A DNA stretch of 10,970 bases from the NCBI GenBank assembly GCA_030653405.1, contig JAURZO010000225.1:1-10970 (forward strand), given 5' to 3'. Below the pieces are notes generated by a model. That model was not told the DNA's origin. It was given only the letters and a program-made list of their open reading frames with translations, and ran no database searches. The position numbers and the translations under genes were made by a program. Origin of the DNA: Zwartia sp. Its GTDB lineage: Bacteria > Pseudomonadota > Gammaproteobacteria > Burkholderiales > Burkholderiaceae_B. Below are positions 1 through 6,677 of this stretch, piece by piece; the first letter of the stretch is position 1; every line of letters starts with the position of its first letter.

Positions 1-534
1 CCATGCCTTGTGCAAAGCAAATGCACATGGATCGAGCACACGCATAGGAACAGGCCAATCATCCTCATCAATAGCAATAACATCAAGCTTGGGTGAGTTT
101 AAAAGCCACTGCAATCCCGGCACTTGGGCCGCCACGAGGTCTCACTCTCACAATACGCGGGCTACAACGCGCAGCACACGATTAAGTCGCAAGGCTTTAT
201 TCAACCGAGCCTGCTCATCAATTTTTTCAGTAATGAGGCGAAGCCGTTCTTGAGCAGCTTCTCGTCCTGCCGTGAAAGCTGCCAACAGTGCCTCCGTTTT
301 CTCTGATCGCGGTCCGAGAGACTTACCGTTGCAGTGCCGATCCCGATCTCTAAAGAGATATTCGGCATTTCGCACAGCTTTCCACCGCATGCCATAGGTA
401 TAGGACGCGGCATGTCCTAGAGCTGAGCGCGCTGACCCTCTGGGCGAGCATACAACTGACGTGGAAAGCTAAGCATTCTGGATGATGCCTTGGGGTACTT
501 GTTTATCAGGGAGCTGAACCAATAAATGACCCAT
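1..534 (-). pseudogene. Decayed GSU2403-type nucleotidyltransferase-fold gene, partial at window edge
   Basis: One minus-strand frame running from an ATG at 534 to the window edge reads as pieces of a GSU2403-family nucleotidyltransferase-fold protein. The N-terminal part includes GMRWKAVRNAEYLFRDRD and GKSLGPRSEKTEALLAAF (about 393-290), followed by a helical stretch ending ARLNKALRLNRVLRVVARVL near 151. The frame then meets TGA (150-148) and a second TGA (144-142). It resumes as DLVAAQVPGLQWLLNSPKLD and ends DPCAFALHKAW at base 1, which matches the later part of such proteins. From memory of the family, the catalytic middle (a segment like GTNALYAYEAA, roughly 100 residues or more) should lie between these pieces and is missing here. 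A third in-frame stop, TAG, sits at 471-469. The gene is therefore broken by an internal deletion and nonsense changes. The family name is recalled from motifs and was not searched; the frame continuity and the stops are read directly. Confidence 0.62.
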
Positions 535-591
535 TTACACCCATTCTTTCATTTTTAATGGATTTAATGGGTGTAACTGGGTGTAAATGGG
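530..591. repeat. Cluster of inverted and direct TGGGTGTAA repeats
   Basis: CCCATTTACACCCA at 530-543 is the exact inverse of TGGGTGTAAATGGG at 578-591. Nested within it, TTACACCCATT at 535-545 is the exact inverse of AATGGGTGTAA at 566-576. On the right side TGGGTGTAA occurs twice in direct orientation (568-576 and 578-586), ten bases apart, which is one helical turn. The outer and inner hairpins use overlapping left-arm bases, so only one can form at a time. The cluster lies in the gap between the transporter stop and the start of the decayed nucleotidyltransferase-like gene, whose ATG (534-532) falls inside the left arm. It could be a protein-binding array, for example recombinase arm sites or an operator, or a relic of an element end. 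The sequence does not decide which. Confidence 0.8.
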
Positions 592-608
592 CGGCTTCTA
601 TCAAGCGA

Positions 609-623
609 ATCGGATTTTCCGAT
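609..623 (-). terminator. Small hairpin at the transporter stop codon
   Basis: ATCGGA (609-614) and TCCGAT (618-623) form a perfect six-base stem with a three-base loop that overlaps the transporter stop codon. The following RNA (TCGCTT) has no U tract, so if this ends transcription it is a weak terminator. The larger repeat cluster at 530-591 may contribute instead. Confidence 0.2.
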
Positions 624-1831
624 CAAATCCCCTTCTGCCGCCAAAGTAACCACCCCGACATCGCAGCCAACCCGCCAACCACCGCATAGGCCAAACCAAA
701 GTCATCAAAATACGTGACAGCCACCGAGAACAGGGAAGGCAGCAACAACACCCCCGCGAACATCAGACCAGAACCCAACCCGGTTGCCTCTGTTCTCTGC
801 GCCCCACCCAGACGCGCCCACTCTGCATAGGCCAGACCTGTAAACCCGCTAGCCGTCGCACCGGCAACAGCACATAACAACAGCACCAGCCCAGATGACC
901 AGCTCTCGGTGAACTGCCCTGCCAGCAAGGCCGCCGCCCCCATAATGAAGCCCTGCCAAGCCAGCAAAAGCTTGGCGGAGAACCACTTATCCGCGAGCCA
1001 GCCCCAGATCGGTCGGCTCACCACGGCAGCCAGTTGATACACGGCCAAGGCCCATCCTGCTTGGACCAGGTTAAAACTCGTTTTACTCGTCAGGTGCACG
1101 GTCAAAAATGCGATAAAACAGAGTTGCAATCCGCTATAAACAAAGCTCGCGACTGCCAGGCGCCTGAGCTCTGGTCGATCAAACAAGATTTGTACCGGTG
1201 CCAACAAGCCTTTGCTCATGATCTGGCGAGTCGGGTCTCGATCAGAGTCCCAATCCCGACGCGCGCACTCAAGCAACAACACCGCGATGACCACCGGCAC
1301 CGTCTGCCAGAGCAGCGCGGTTTGCCAACCCAGACTCAAGGTCATGGGCGCCATGAGCAATCCGGCCATCACGCCACCGAGTGGCACACCAATCTGTCGG
1401 ATCGAGAGCACGAGATTCATTACGCGCGGAGGGGTGCGCGGCACCAGCAGATGCGCGCTTGCCGGAGCAGTCGCACCGTAGGCCAGGCCCAATAGCGCCG
1501 CCCCGATCACGATTGAGACCACGCTCCCGACCGAACAAGCCAGCAGCATCGCCAGTGTCGCAATGAGCACCAACTGACTGACCCTCACCGCACCAAAGCG
1601 TCGGATAAAGCGCGGCGAAAGCACCGCCGAGATGATGCCCACGCCATAGACTGTGGAGATAAAAAAACCAACAAGCGTACCGGGCACTTGCAGGTCTTTG
1701 GCGATCACGGGTGCCACCACCGGAAACGAATACGCCGCCATCGTCGCCAAGCTTTGCGTCGCGAGCGTCGCGATCAGCGGAAAAACCGGAAACCTCAGAT
1801 TCTCACGCGTCTGACTGGCAAGCGTTGTCAT
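623..1831 (-). CDS. Major facilitator superfamily transporter
   Basis: The 402-residue protein has about twelve hydrophobic helices, with a longer polar break near residues 190-220 that separates the two six-helix halves. This is the standard layout and length for the superfamily, so it should sit in the cytoplasmic membrane and move a small solute. A degenerate motif A is visible after helix 2 (SPRFIRRFG, residues 72-80). Its second-half counterpart is GWLADKW (277-283). SIRQIGVPLGG (143-153) occupies the helix 5 position often called motif C, which is typical of antiporter-like members. The ATG at 1831 is preceded by AAGGGACAC, an acceptable ribosome site. The gene lies 59 bases downstream of the Fic gene on the same strand. 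Nothing in the sequence gives the substrate, and the subfamily is unassigned. Confidence 0.88.
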   Translation of the reverse strand: MTTLASQTRENLRFPVFPLIATLATQSLATMAAYSFPVVAPVIAKDLQVPGTLVGFFISTVYGVGIISAVLSPRFIRRFGAVRVSQLVLIATLAMLLACSVGSVVSIVIGAALLGLAYGATAPASAHLLVPRTPPRVMNLVLSIRQIGVPLGGVMAGLLMAPMTLSLGWQTALLWQTVPVVIAVLLLECARRDWDSDRDPTRQIMSKGLLAPVQILFDRPELRRLAVASFVYSGLQLCFIAFLTVHLTSKTSFNLVQAGWALAVYQLAAVVSRPIWGWLADKWFSAKLLLAWQGFIMGAAALLAGQFTESWSSGLVLLLCAVAGATASGFTGLAYAEWARLGGAQRTEATGLGSGLMFAGVLLLPSLFSVAVTYFDDFGLAYAVVGGLAAMSGWLLWRQKGI

Positions 1832-1880
1832 TGTGTCCCTTGGGCATCAAAAAATGCATGAATGGACTAAATTGTGTCCC
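1830..1880 (-). repeat. Ten-base direct repeat upstream of the transporter
   Basis: ATTGTGTCCC occurs at 1830-1839 and again at 1871-1880, 41 bases apart or about four helical turns. In the transcript the downstream copy reads GGGACACAAT and contains both the ribosome site and the first two bases of the transporter ATG. It may be an operator or a small duplication, and chance cannot be excluded at this length. Confidence 0.4.
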
Positions 1881-1890
1881 ATAAGATACA

Positions 1891-3003
1891 TCAGAGCAAT
1901 TCATAGCTCGTGCTGCGCCCACTGGCGTCGGATTTCTTGAGCACACCACGCTCGATGAGCTCGGTGATGTCGCGCAGGGCCGTGTCTTGGGAGCACTTTG
2001 CGATCGCAGCCCATTTGGTGGTGGTGAGTTTTCCTTCAAAACCATCGAGTAACTTGTTCAGTAGCTTGATTTGTCGCACGTTGAAAGCCTCGCCTGCATG
2101 GTGTTGCCAGAAGCGTGCTTTTTTCAGGACGACCCCAAGCGTTTGCTCAGCATCTTGGATCGCTCTTAACAAACAAGTGAGAAACCATCCGAGCCAATTC
2201 GTGACGTTCATGTCACCTTTCTGTGTGGCTTCTAATTGATCGTAGTAAGCCTTGCGCTCTTTTTGAATCTGCGCCGAAAGACTGTAGTAGCGATAGAACG
2301 TATTTTCAGCGCGTGCGAGCGCCATGTCGCCCACGGCTCGCGCGATGCGGCCATTACCGTCATCAAAGGGATGAATCGTTACAAACCACAGGTGAGCAAG
2401 ACCCGCTCTTATCACGGGGTCCTCGGCTTGATCGTGATTGAACCAGTTCAAAAATTCCGCCATCTGAGCGTCAAGCAGCGACGCCGCTGGCGCTTGATAA
2501 TGCACAGTTTGACGATGGATAGGCCCCGATACCACTTGCATCGGACCGTGCGCATCATCGCGCCAAGCACCCACTTTTATGCTTGCCAGCCCGCTGTAGC
2601 CAGTTGGAAACATGGCCGCATGCCAGCCAAAGAGACGCTCGGCGGTCAGTGGCGTGTGATGGCGTTGTGTCGCATCCAGCACCATATCCACCACGCCATC
2701 GACTTGTCGATCTGCAGGTGCTAGAGCGCCAATCTCTACACCAAGACGGCGCGCGATCGAGGACCGTACGGAGTTTGCGCTGAGCGTTTCACCCTCGATT
2801 TCGCTGGTTTTGAGTACGTCTTGAGTCAAGGTACGCAACAACGCTTGATCGCGTAGAACTGCGCTCAAGTCATGCATACGTCCGGATAAATGTCCCAGTG
2901 CTCGATGCACCTGTCCCAGCAATGGCGCCAGTTGTTTGGAGTCATACCCCCACTGCGGCCAGTCACAATGCTGCCAAATATAGGATGTATCTCCGCTTTT
3001 CAT
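1891..3003 (-). CDS. Class II Fic-family protein AMP-transferase
   Basis: From the ATG at 3003 this is a 370-residue Fic protein. The catalytic motif HPFDDGNGRIAR (residues 211-222) is intact, including the histidine that activates the target hydroxyl and the glycine and arginine residues that hold ATP. Such enzymes usually transfer AMP to Ser, Thr or Tyr of a target protein. The inhibitory motif (S/T)xxxE(G/N) is also present near the N-terminus as TSEIEG (66-71), making this a class II, self-inhibited Fic. The opening DTSYIWQHCDWPQW resembles the DUF4172-type N-terminus. The last 70 or so residues read as a winged helix (TTTKWAAIAKCSQDTALRDI), suggesting DNA binding and possibly self-regulation. 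A GTG at 3027 would add eight residues. I prefer the ATG because similar proteins begin just before YIWQ. No antitoxin gene is adjacent, as expected for class II. The physiological target is unknown. Confidence 0.9.
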   Translation of the reverse strand: MKSGDTSYIWQHCDWPQWGYDSKQLAPLLGQVHRALGHLSGRMHDLSAVLRDQALLRTLTQDVLKTSEIEGETLSANSVRSSIARRLGVEIGALAPADRQVDGVVDMVLDATQRHHTPLTAERLFGWHAAMFPTGYSGLASIKVGAWRDDAHGPMQVVSGPIHRQTVHYQAPAASLLDAQMAEFLNWFNHDQAEDPVIRAGLAHLWFVTIHPFDDGNGRIARAVGDMALARAENTFYRYYSLSAQIQKERKAYYDQLEATQKGDMNVTNWLGWFLTCLLRAIQDAEQTLGVVLKKARFWQHHAGEAFNVRQIKLLNKLLDGFEGKLTTTKWAAIAKCSQDTALRDITELIERGVLKKSDASGRSTSYELL

Positions 3004-3021
3004 GCGGAGATTGTGACTCCG
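2991..3021 (-). promoter_or_regulatory. Three-arm alternative hairpin around the Fic start codon
   Basis: In the transcript three arms follow one another: CGGAG (3021-3017), CTCCGC (3009-3004) and GCGGAG (2996-2991). The middle arm can pair perfectly with either neighbour. The first pairing hides a GGAG that is the only purine-rich ribosome-site candidate before the ATG. The second pairing frees that GGAG but places the ATG (3003-3001) in the seven-base loop. The complementarity is seen directly; a role in translation control is inferred. Confidence 0.4.
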
Positions 3022-3081
3022 ATTCACCGCACGATCAAGACCTGCCGGAAGATTTAGTCGATCAACTGACCTATGAGGCTA

Positions 3082-3116
3082 CCGCTCACCAAAGGCGAGC
3101 GGCGTGACAGGGTCAC
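3082..3116 (-). terminator. Two tandem hairpins after coxG
   Basis: Directly after the coxG stop, the RNA can fold GTGAC-CCT-GTCAC (3116-3104). It can then fold a stronger hairpin, CCGCTCGCC-TTT-GGTGAGCGG (3102-3082), with nine pairs of which one is G-U. Neither is followed by a U tract, so they may stabilise the 3' end of the cox transcript or act as a factor-dependent stop, not a classic intrinsic terminator. They mark the likely 3' end of the operon. Confidence 0.45.
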
Positions 3117-3719
3117 TTAGCGCGTGAACCAATACACAACAAGGCCTGCCACGACACCCGCCACCAAAGGCCATAACCACTTGGGTGTGCCGGAAGGTTT
3201 TGCATTTGTGCTTGCAACCTCTGTGGTCGCGCCCTCTTCTGCGGTACCGGACGCAGGCGCGAGCGTGGACTCTGGGTATTTCTCTTGTAGAGCGAGCTCG
3301 AAACGTTTGAAAAAATCCTCGGCTAACGATTTCGCGACACCGTCGATCAATCGTTGTCCAAGCTGGGCGATTTTGCCCCCGACCTTTGAGTGCACGGTAT
3401 AGCGTAGCTCGCAGCCTCCCTCATTGGCCGCGAGCTCTACTTTTGACTCGCCCTGACCAAAACCCGCAACGCCGCCTTGTGCTTCAAACTGCAGGGAATA
3501 AGACGCGGGGGCTTGAATGTCTGCCAAAGTGACTTTGCCGTTGAACTTGGCCGCCACCGGGCCAATTTTGACGGCGACAAGCACTGCGTATTGATTTTCT
3601 GCAGTCTGTTCAAATTTTTCACACCCTGGGATGCAGGCTTTTAAGATCGCGGGATCATTGAGTGCATCCCACGCTTGTTGTTGTGAAACGCCGAGCTGGC
3701 GGTTGCCTTGCATATCCAT
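3117..3719 (-). CDS. coxG: CoxG-like SRPBCC protein with C-terminal membrane anchor
   Basis: This 200-residue protein has an SRPBCC (CoxG, START-like) domain over about residues 1-150. Typical stretches are LKACIPGCEKFE (26-37), KIGPVAAKFNGKV (51-63) and GQRLIDGVAKSLAEDFFKRF (121-140). A Pro/Ala/Thr/Ser-rich linker follows (about 151-180), then one membrane helix, WLWPLVAGVVAGLVVYWF (181-198), with a short TR tail. CoxG is associated with attaching the Cox enzyme to the membrane and has been linked to quinone delivery, so this protein probably connects the soluble hydroxylase to the respiratory membrane. The gene starts 21 bases after coxE ends, preceded by a weak GAGAG ribosome site. A second ATG lies two codons inside. 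The tail anchor means the domain faces the cytoplasm. Identification is firm from domain and operon position; the exact role is inferred. Confidence 0.88.
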   Translation of the reverse strand: MDMQGNRQLGVSQQQAWDALNDPAILKACIPGCEKFEQTAENQYAVLVAVKIGPVAAKFNGKVTLADIQAPASYSLQFEAQGGVAGFGQGESKVELAANEGGCELRYTVHSKVGGKIAQLGQRLIDGVAKSLAEDFFKRFELALQEKYPESTLAPASGTAEEGATTEVASTNAKPSGTPKWLWPLVAGVVAGLVVYWFTR

Positions 3720-3740
3720 AGTGTTCTCTCGTTTAAATAT

Positions 3741-4916
3741 TTACTGTTTAACTAGCTCTGCTAAAGACTGCGCCAGTTGCTCCAAATGTGCCAGATTATG
3801 AATCGCAAGCAAACGGTCCGCGTGCTGATGCAATACGCTTGCGCCAGTCGCTGTCGGAGCATAGTGCTCAAACCGCAACAAGGGATTGAGCCACAACAAG
3901 CTGCGGCAGTTGCGTTTGAGCCAGGCGAGTTCCTGCTCTAACACGCTCGGCTCGCCAGTATCGAGACCGTCGGTAATGAGCAGCACCACAGTACGGCGAC
4001 CGATCAGCTGGCGGTGCTGGGTTAAACGCAACTGTTCAAGCGATCGTCCGATCTGCGTACCTCCCGCAAAATCCTGAATCAGCTGATTCGCGCCAGAGAG
4101 CATCAGGTCCGTGTCTGTATGCCGAAAGGCACGATTTAAGTCCGTCAGCTGATTACCAAAGGCGTAGACCGAGCGCGATCTTCCGCGTGTGCTTTGATGC
4201 AAAAAAGCCAGCATCAGCCTCGCATAGCGCTCCATCGAGCCAGACACGTCGACCAAAATCAATACGGGTAACGCTTGGGTGCGTCGGGCCAGGTGGGGCA
4301 AGGACAACAACTCGCCATCCAGGCGTGCCGACTCTCTGAGCGTCTGCGTCCAGTCTACCCGATTGCCTGAGTGGCTTCGTTGTGTCCGCCGCGCAGGAAC
4401 TAGCGGCCATGACAGACGGAGCTCACTGGCAAGCCGCTGCACCAGTTTAAATTCGCTTGCGCTCAAGCTTTCAAAATCCGCATGCCGCAATCGCGCGCGA
4501 TCACTGGCGGTCATCGCAGCGTCGAAATCAACAGAGTCCTCTTGCGCAGGCGTCCGTGGTGCGTTTGAAACGATCGCAGCCAAGGCCTCCTGCGCGCGTG
4601 CGCGCCGCTTGGGCACAGGCGCGGCTTCGGTCGTCTTGGGCAACATTTGCGCGAGCAACTGTTGTGTGAATTCCGGGTTACGAAAATAAGCCTCAAACAA
4701 CTGATCAAATACCTCCAGATCTTGCTGGCGACAAACCAGGGTCGCCTCCAGACCCGCACGGAAATCTTGCTTATTGTCGAGCCCGAGCAATGAGGCGGAC
4801 TCGAGCGCTAGGCCTATGCGACCACTATCCATCGGAAAACCAGCACGTCGTAACGTACGCGCAAAGCCGACGATATTGTCAGCCATTTTTCCGATGCGCG
4901 AATCACCTAGTTGCAT
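3741..4916 (-). CDS. coxE: CoxE-like von Willebrand A domain protein
   Basis: The 391-residue protein carries a C-terminal von Willebrand A (VWA) domain whose metal-ion adhesion site is complete. DVSGS is at 223-227, the second-loop threonine is in GGTQIG (285-290), and the third aspartate is in ITDGLD (314-319). The N-terminal half is helical with a basic Arg/Ala-rich linker (about 101-125), as usual for CoxE. CoxE proteins partner the MoxR-type ATPase CoxD. In Oligotropha the pair is involved in building the copper-sulfur-molybdenum centre of CO dehydrogenase. The start is nine bases after the coxD stop, so translation is probably coupled. The ATG at 4916 has no clear ribosome site. An inner ATG at 4886 (MADNIVGFARTLRR) matches where many homologues begin and is a real alternative. 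Confidence 0.9.
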   Translation of the reverse strand: MQLGDSRIGKMADNIVGFARTLRRAGFPMDSGRIGLALESASLLGLDNKQDFRAGLEATLVCRQQDLEVFDQLFEAYFRNPEFTQQLLAQMLPKTTEAAPVPKRRARAQEALAAIVSNAPRTPAQEDSVDFDAAMTASDRARLRHADFESLSASEFKLVQRLASELRLSWPLVPARRTQRSHSGNRVDWTQTLRESARLDGELLSLPHLARRTQALPVLILVDVSGSMERYARLMLAFLHQSTRGRSRSVYAFGNQLTDLNRAFRHTDTDLMLSGANQLIQDFAGGTQIGRSLEQLRLTQHRQLIGRRTVVLLITDGLDTGEPSVLEQELAWLKRNCRSLLWLNPLLRFEHYAPTATGASVLHQHADRLLAIHNLAHLEQLAQSLAELVKQ

Positions 4917-4925
4917 AGGAGTGTG

Positions 4926-5831
4926 TCAAACGTCTGGGTTGGGCGCAAGCAAGGCCTCAAGCATCGGCTCAAGCGCGGCAAGATCTTCGCGTTGCTTGAA
5001 TAAGATGCCGACGGTGCTTTGAACCACTTCGGGATCGAGCTGCAAGGTATTGAGTGCGACGAGTGCCCGGGCCCATTCAACACTTTCAGCGATACCGGGT
5101 GAGCGACTCAACGCACTGACAAAAGGCGCACGGCGCAGACGCTCCACAAAATCGGCGACCTGCTCTGCCAGCGCTTGACTCGCCTGGGGCACCCTCTCGC
5201 GCACGATGGCGAGTTCACGTTCACGGTCAGGATAATCCATCCAGTGATATAAGCAGCGACGTTTCACCGCATCATTGAGGTCACGCGTTCGATTGCTGGT
5301 CAGGATTGTCACGGGAGGAATTTCCGCTCGGATCGTGCCAAGCTCCGGAATACTCACTTGGTATTCACCAAGGTACTCTAATAAAAATGCCTCAAAAGGC
5401 GCATCCGCGCGGTCGACTTCGTCAATCAACAGCACAGCGCCTGGTGCGGGTGTCTGCAAAGCCTCCAACATCGGGCGGCGCAACAGGTATTTTTCCTGAT
5501 AAATCGCATGCTCGAGTTGTTCGGGTGTCGCGTGATCTTGTTGTGCACGCATATGCATGAGCTGTGCGGCGTGGTTCCACTCGTACAGGGCTTCGCGCTG
5601 TTCCATGCCGTCGTAGCACTGTAAGCGCACAAGCGGGCGATTCAATACGCGCGCCAATGCTTTGGCGAGCTCTGTTTTGCCCACGCCAGGCTCACCTTCG
5701 AGTAACAAAGGTCGCTGCAAAGTCAGGCTCAGATACACGGCCGTGACCAAGCGCCGCTCAGCCAAGTAGCCAACCGATGCTAGCGCTGACGTCAACGCCT
5801 GGACTGAATCAACGCTGAGCGTCTCTGCCAT
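4926..5831 (-). CDS. coxD: CoxD-like MoxR-family AAA+ ATPase
   Basis: From the ATG at 5831 this is a 301-residue MoxR-type AAA+ ATPase of normal length. Walker A is GEPGVGKT (46-53), Walker B is VLLIDEVD (133-140), and a sensor 1 segment is TSNRT (178-182), followed by the KRRC stretch expected around the arginine finger. Such ATPases work with a VWA-domain partner, here the adjacent coxE, as a chaperone that remodels or matures the molybdenum enzyme. A TTG at 5843 would add four residues. The ATG has GGAAG five bases upstream and fits better, while the TTG's possible GAGG lies inside the hairpin at 5849-5866. The gene is separated from coxM by the largest gap within the operon, which is still only about 40 bases. 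Confidence 0.9.
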   Translation of the reverse strand: MAETLSVDSVQALTSALASVGYLAERRLVTAVYLSLTLQRPLLLEGEPGVGKTELAKALARVLNRPLVRLQCYDGMEQREALYEWNHAAQLMHMRAQQDHATPEQLEHAIYQEKYLLRRPMLEALQTPAPGAVLLIDEVDRADAPFEAFLLEYLGEYQVSIPELGTIRAEIPPVTILTSNRTRDLNDAVKRRCLYHWMDYPDRERELAIVRERVPQASQALAEQVADFVERLRRAPFVSALSRSPGIAESVEWARALVALNTLQLDPEVVQSTVGILFKQREDLAALEPMLEALLAPNPDV

Positions 5832-5848
5832 GAAAGCTTCCAATCAAA

Positions 5849-5866
5849 CGCCTCATCGCTGAGGCG
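5849..5866 (-). promoter_or_regulatory. GNRA-loop hairpin between coxM and coxD
   Basis: In the transcript CGCCTCA (5866-5860) pairs perfectly with TGAGGCG (5855-5849) around a GCGA tetraloop, a member of the very stable GNRA class. It sits between the stop of coxM and the start of coxD, exactly at the border of catalytic and accessory genes. There is no run of U after it, so mRNA processing, stabilisation of the coxSLM part, or control of coxD translation is more likely than termination. The function is inferred. Confidence 0.5.
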
Positions 5867-5873
5867 CAGTACG

Positions 5874-6665
5874 CTAAGCAAGCGCCATTTGCACAGCGAC
5901 TCGCGTCTGGACTTTGATGAGTTGGGCGCGATAGCTTGCCGAGGCGTGGATGTCACTATTCAGTTCAGTGTCATCGACCGCGACGCCTGCGACCGACTCA
6001 GGGGCAAAGTTTTTTGTCAGCGTCGCTTCGAGACCGGCATGACGAAACACACCGCTCGACGCACCCGTGATCGCCACACGCACACCCTGCGCCGTATCCG
6101 CGACGAACACCCCCACCATCGCAAAGCGTGAGGCACCTTGTTTGAACTTGGCATATGCCGCACGCTTAGGGATAGGAAAGCTCACTGCGGTGATGAGCTC
6201 TCCGGGATTTAAGGCGGTGGCATACATGCCAAGAAAAAAATCCTCAGCACTGATGGTGCGGGCATCAGTATGAATCGTCGCACCCAGAGCCAACAAGGCG
6301 CTGGGGTAGCACGCAGAGGGATCGTTGTTGGCAACCGAACCACCCAGCGTGCCCATCGCGCGCACTTGTCGATCACCAATGCCGCCGGCCAGAGCTGCTA
6401 ACCCGGGGATGTGCTGCTTGACGAGCGCATTGTGCTCGACATCGCAATGTTTGGTCATCGCACCAATCACAAGCTGCTCGCCGTCTTTGCGCACACCCAC
6501 AAGTTCGGGGATGTCGCGCAAATCAATCAGCTGTTCAGGTTGCATCAAACGTTGCTTCATCGAGGCCAGCATGGTTTGACCACCCGCTAAGGCCTGTCCA
6601 CCGGCTTGTACGAATTTACTGGCGTCGGCCAGGGATTTTGGACGCTCATAAGTGAATGCATACAT
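5874..6665 (-). CDS. coxM: CoxM-like FAD-binding subunit of molybdenum hydroxylase
   Basis: This 263-residue flavoprotein is the medium subunit that passes electrons from the iron-sulfur clusters to the acceptor, probably a quinone. It shows both FAD motifs of the family: AGGQTML (27-33), equivalent to the usual AGGQSL, and TLGGSVANNDPSA (106-118), equivalent to TIGGNLA. A C-terminal CO-dehydrogenase flavoprotein domain follows. The start is the ATG at 6665, because AGGAG lies eight bases before it and overlaps the coxL stop codon. An in-frame TTG at 6671 would be only two bases from that site. The gene is third in the order S-L-M, which is characteristic of form II clusters; form I clusters run M-S-L. 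Confidence 0.93.
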   Translation of the reverse strand: MYAFTYERPKSLADASKFVQAGGQALAGGQTMLASMKQRLMQPEQLIDLRDIPELVGVRKDGEQLVIGAMTKHCDVEHNALVKQHIPGLAALAGGIGDRQVRAMGTLGGSVANNDPSACYPSALLALGATIHTDARTISAEDFFLGMYATALNPGELITAVSFPIPKRAAYAKFKQGASRFAMVGVFVADTAQGVRVAITGASSGVFRHAGLEATLTKNFAPESVAGVAVDDTELNSDIHASASYRAQLIKVQTRVAVQMALA

Positions 6666-6677
6666 GTCCAATTCTCC

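Noticed and set aside
1..622. Possible insertion sequence or integrase remnant at the left end
   Set aside because: No transposase or recombinase motif can be read in any frame. The readable pieces fit a nucleotidyltransferase-fold protein, and the repeats are not flanked by a target duplication that I can see.
1034..1495. Plus-strand open frame of 153 codons
   Set aside because: It lies wholly opposite the MFS transporter gene. Its His/Gln/Arg-rich composition is typical of a reverse-complement shadow.
2236..2724. Plus-strand open frame of 162 codons
   Set aside because: It is opposite the Fic gene with its intact catalytic motif. It has no domain or start signal of its own.
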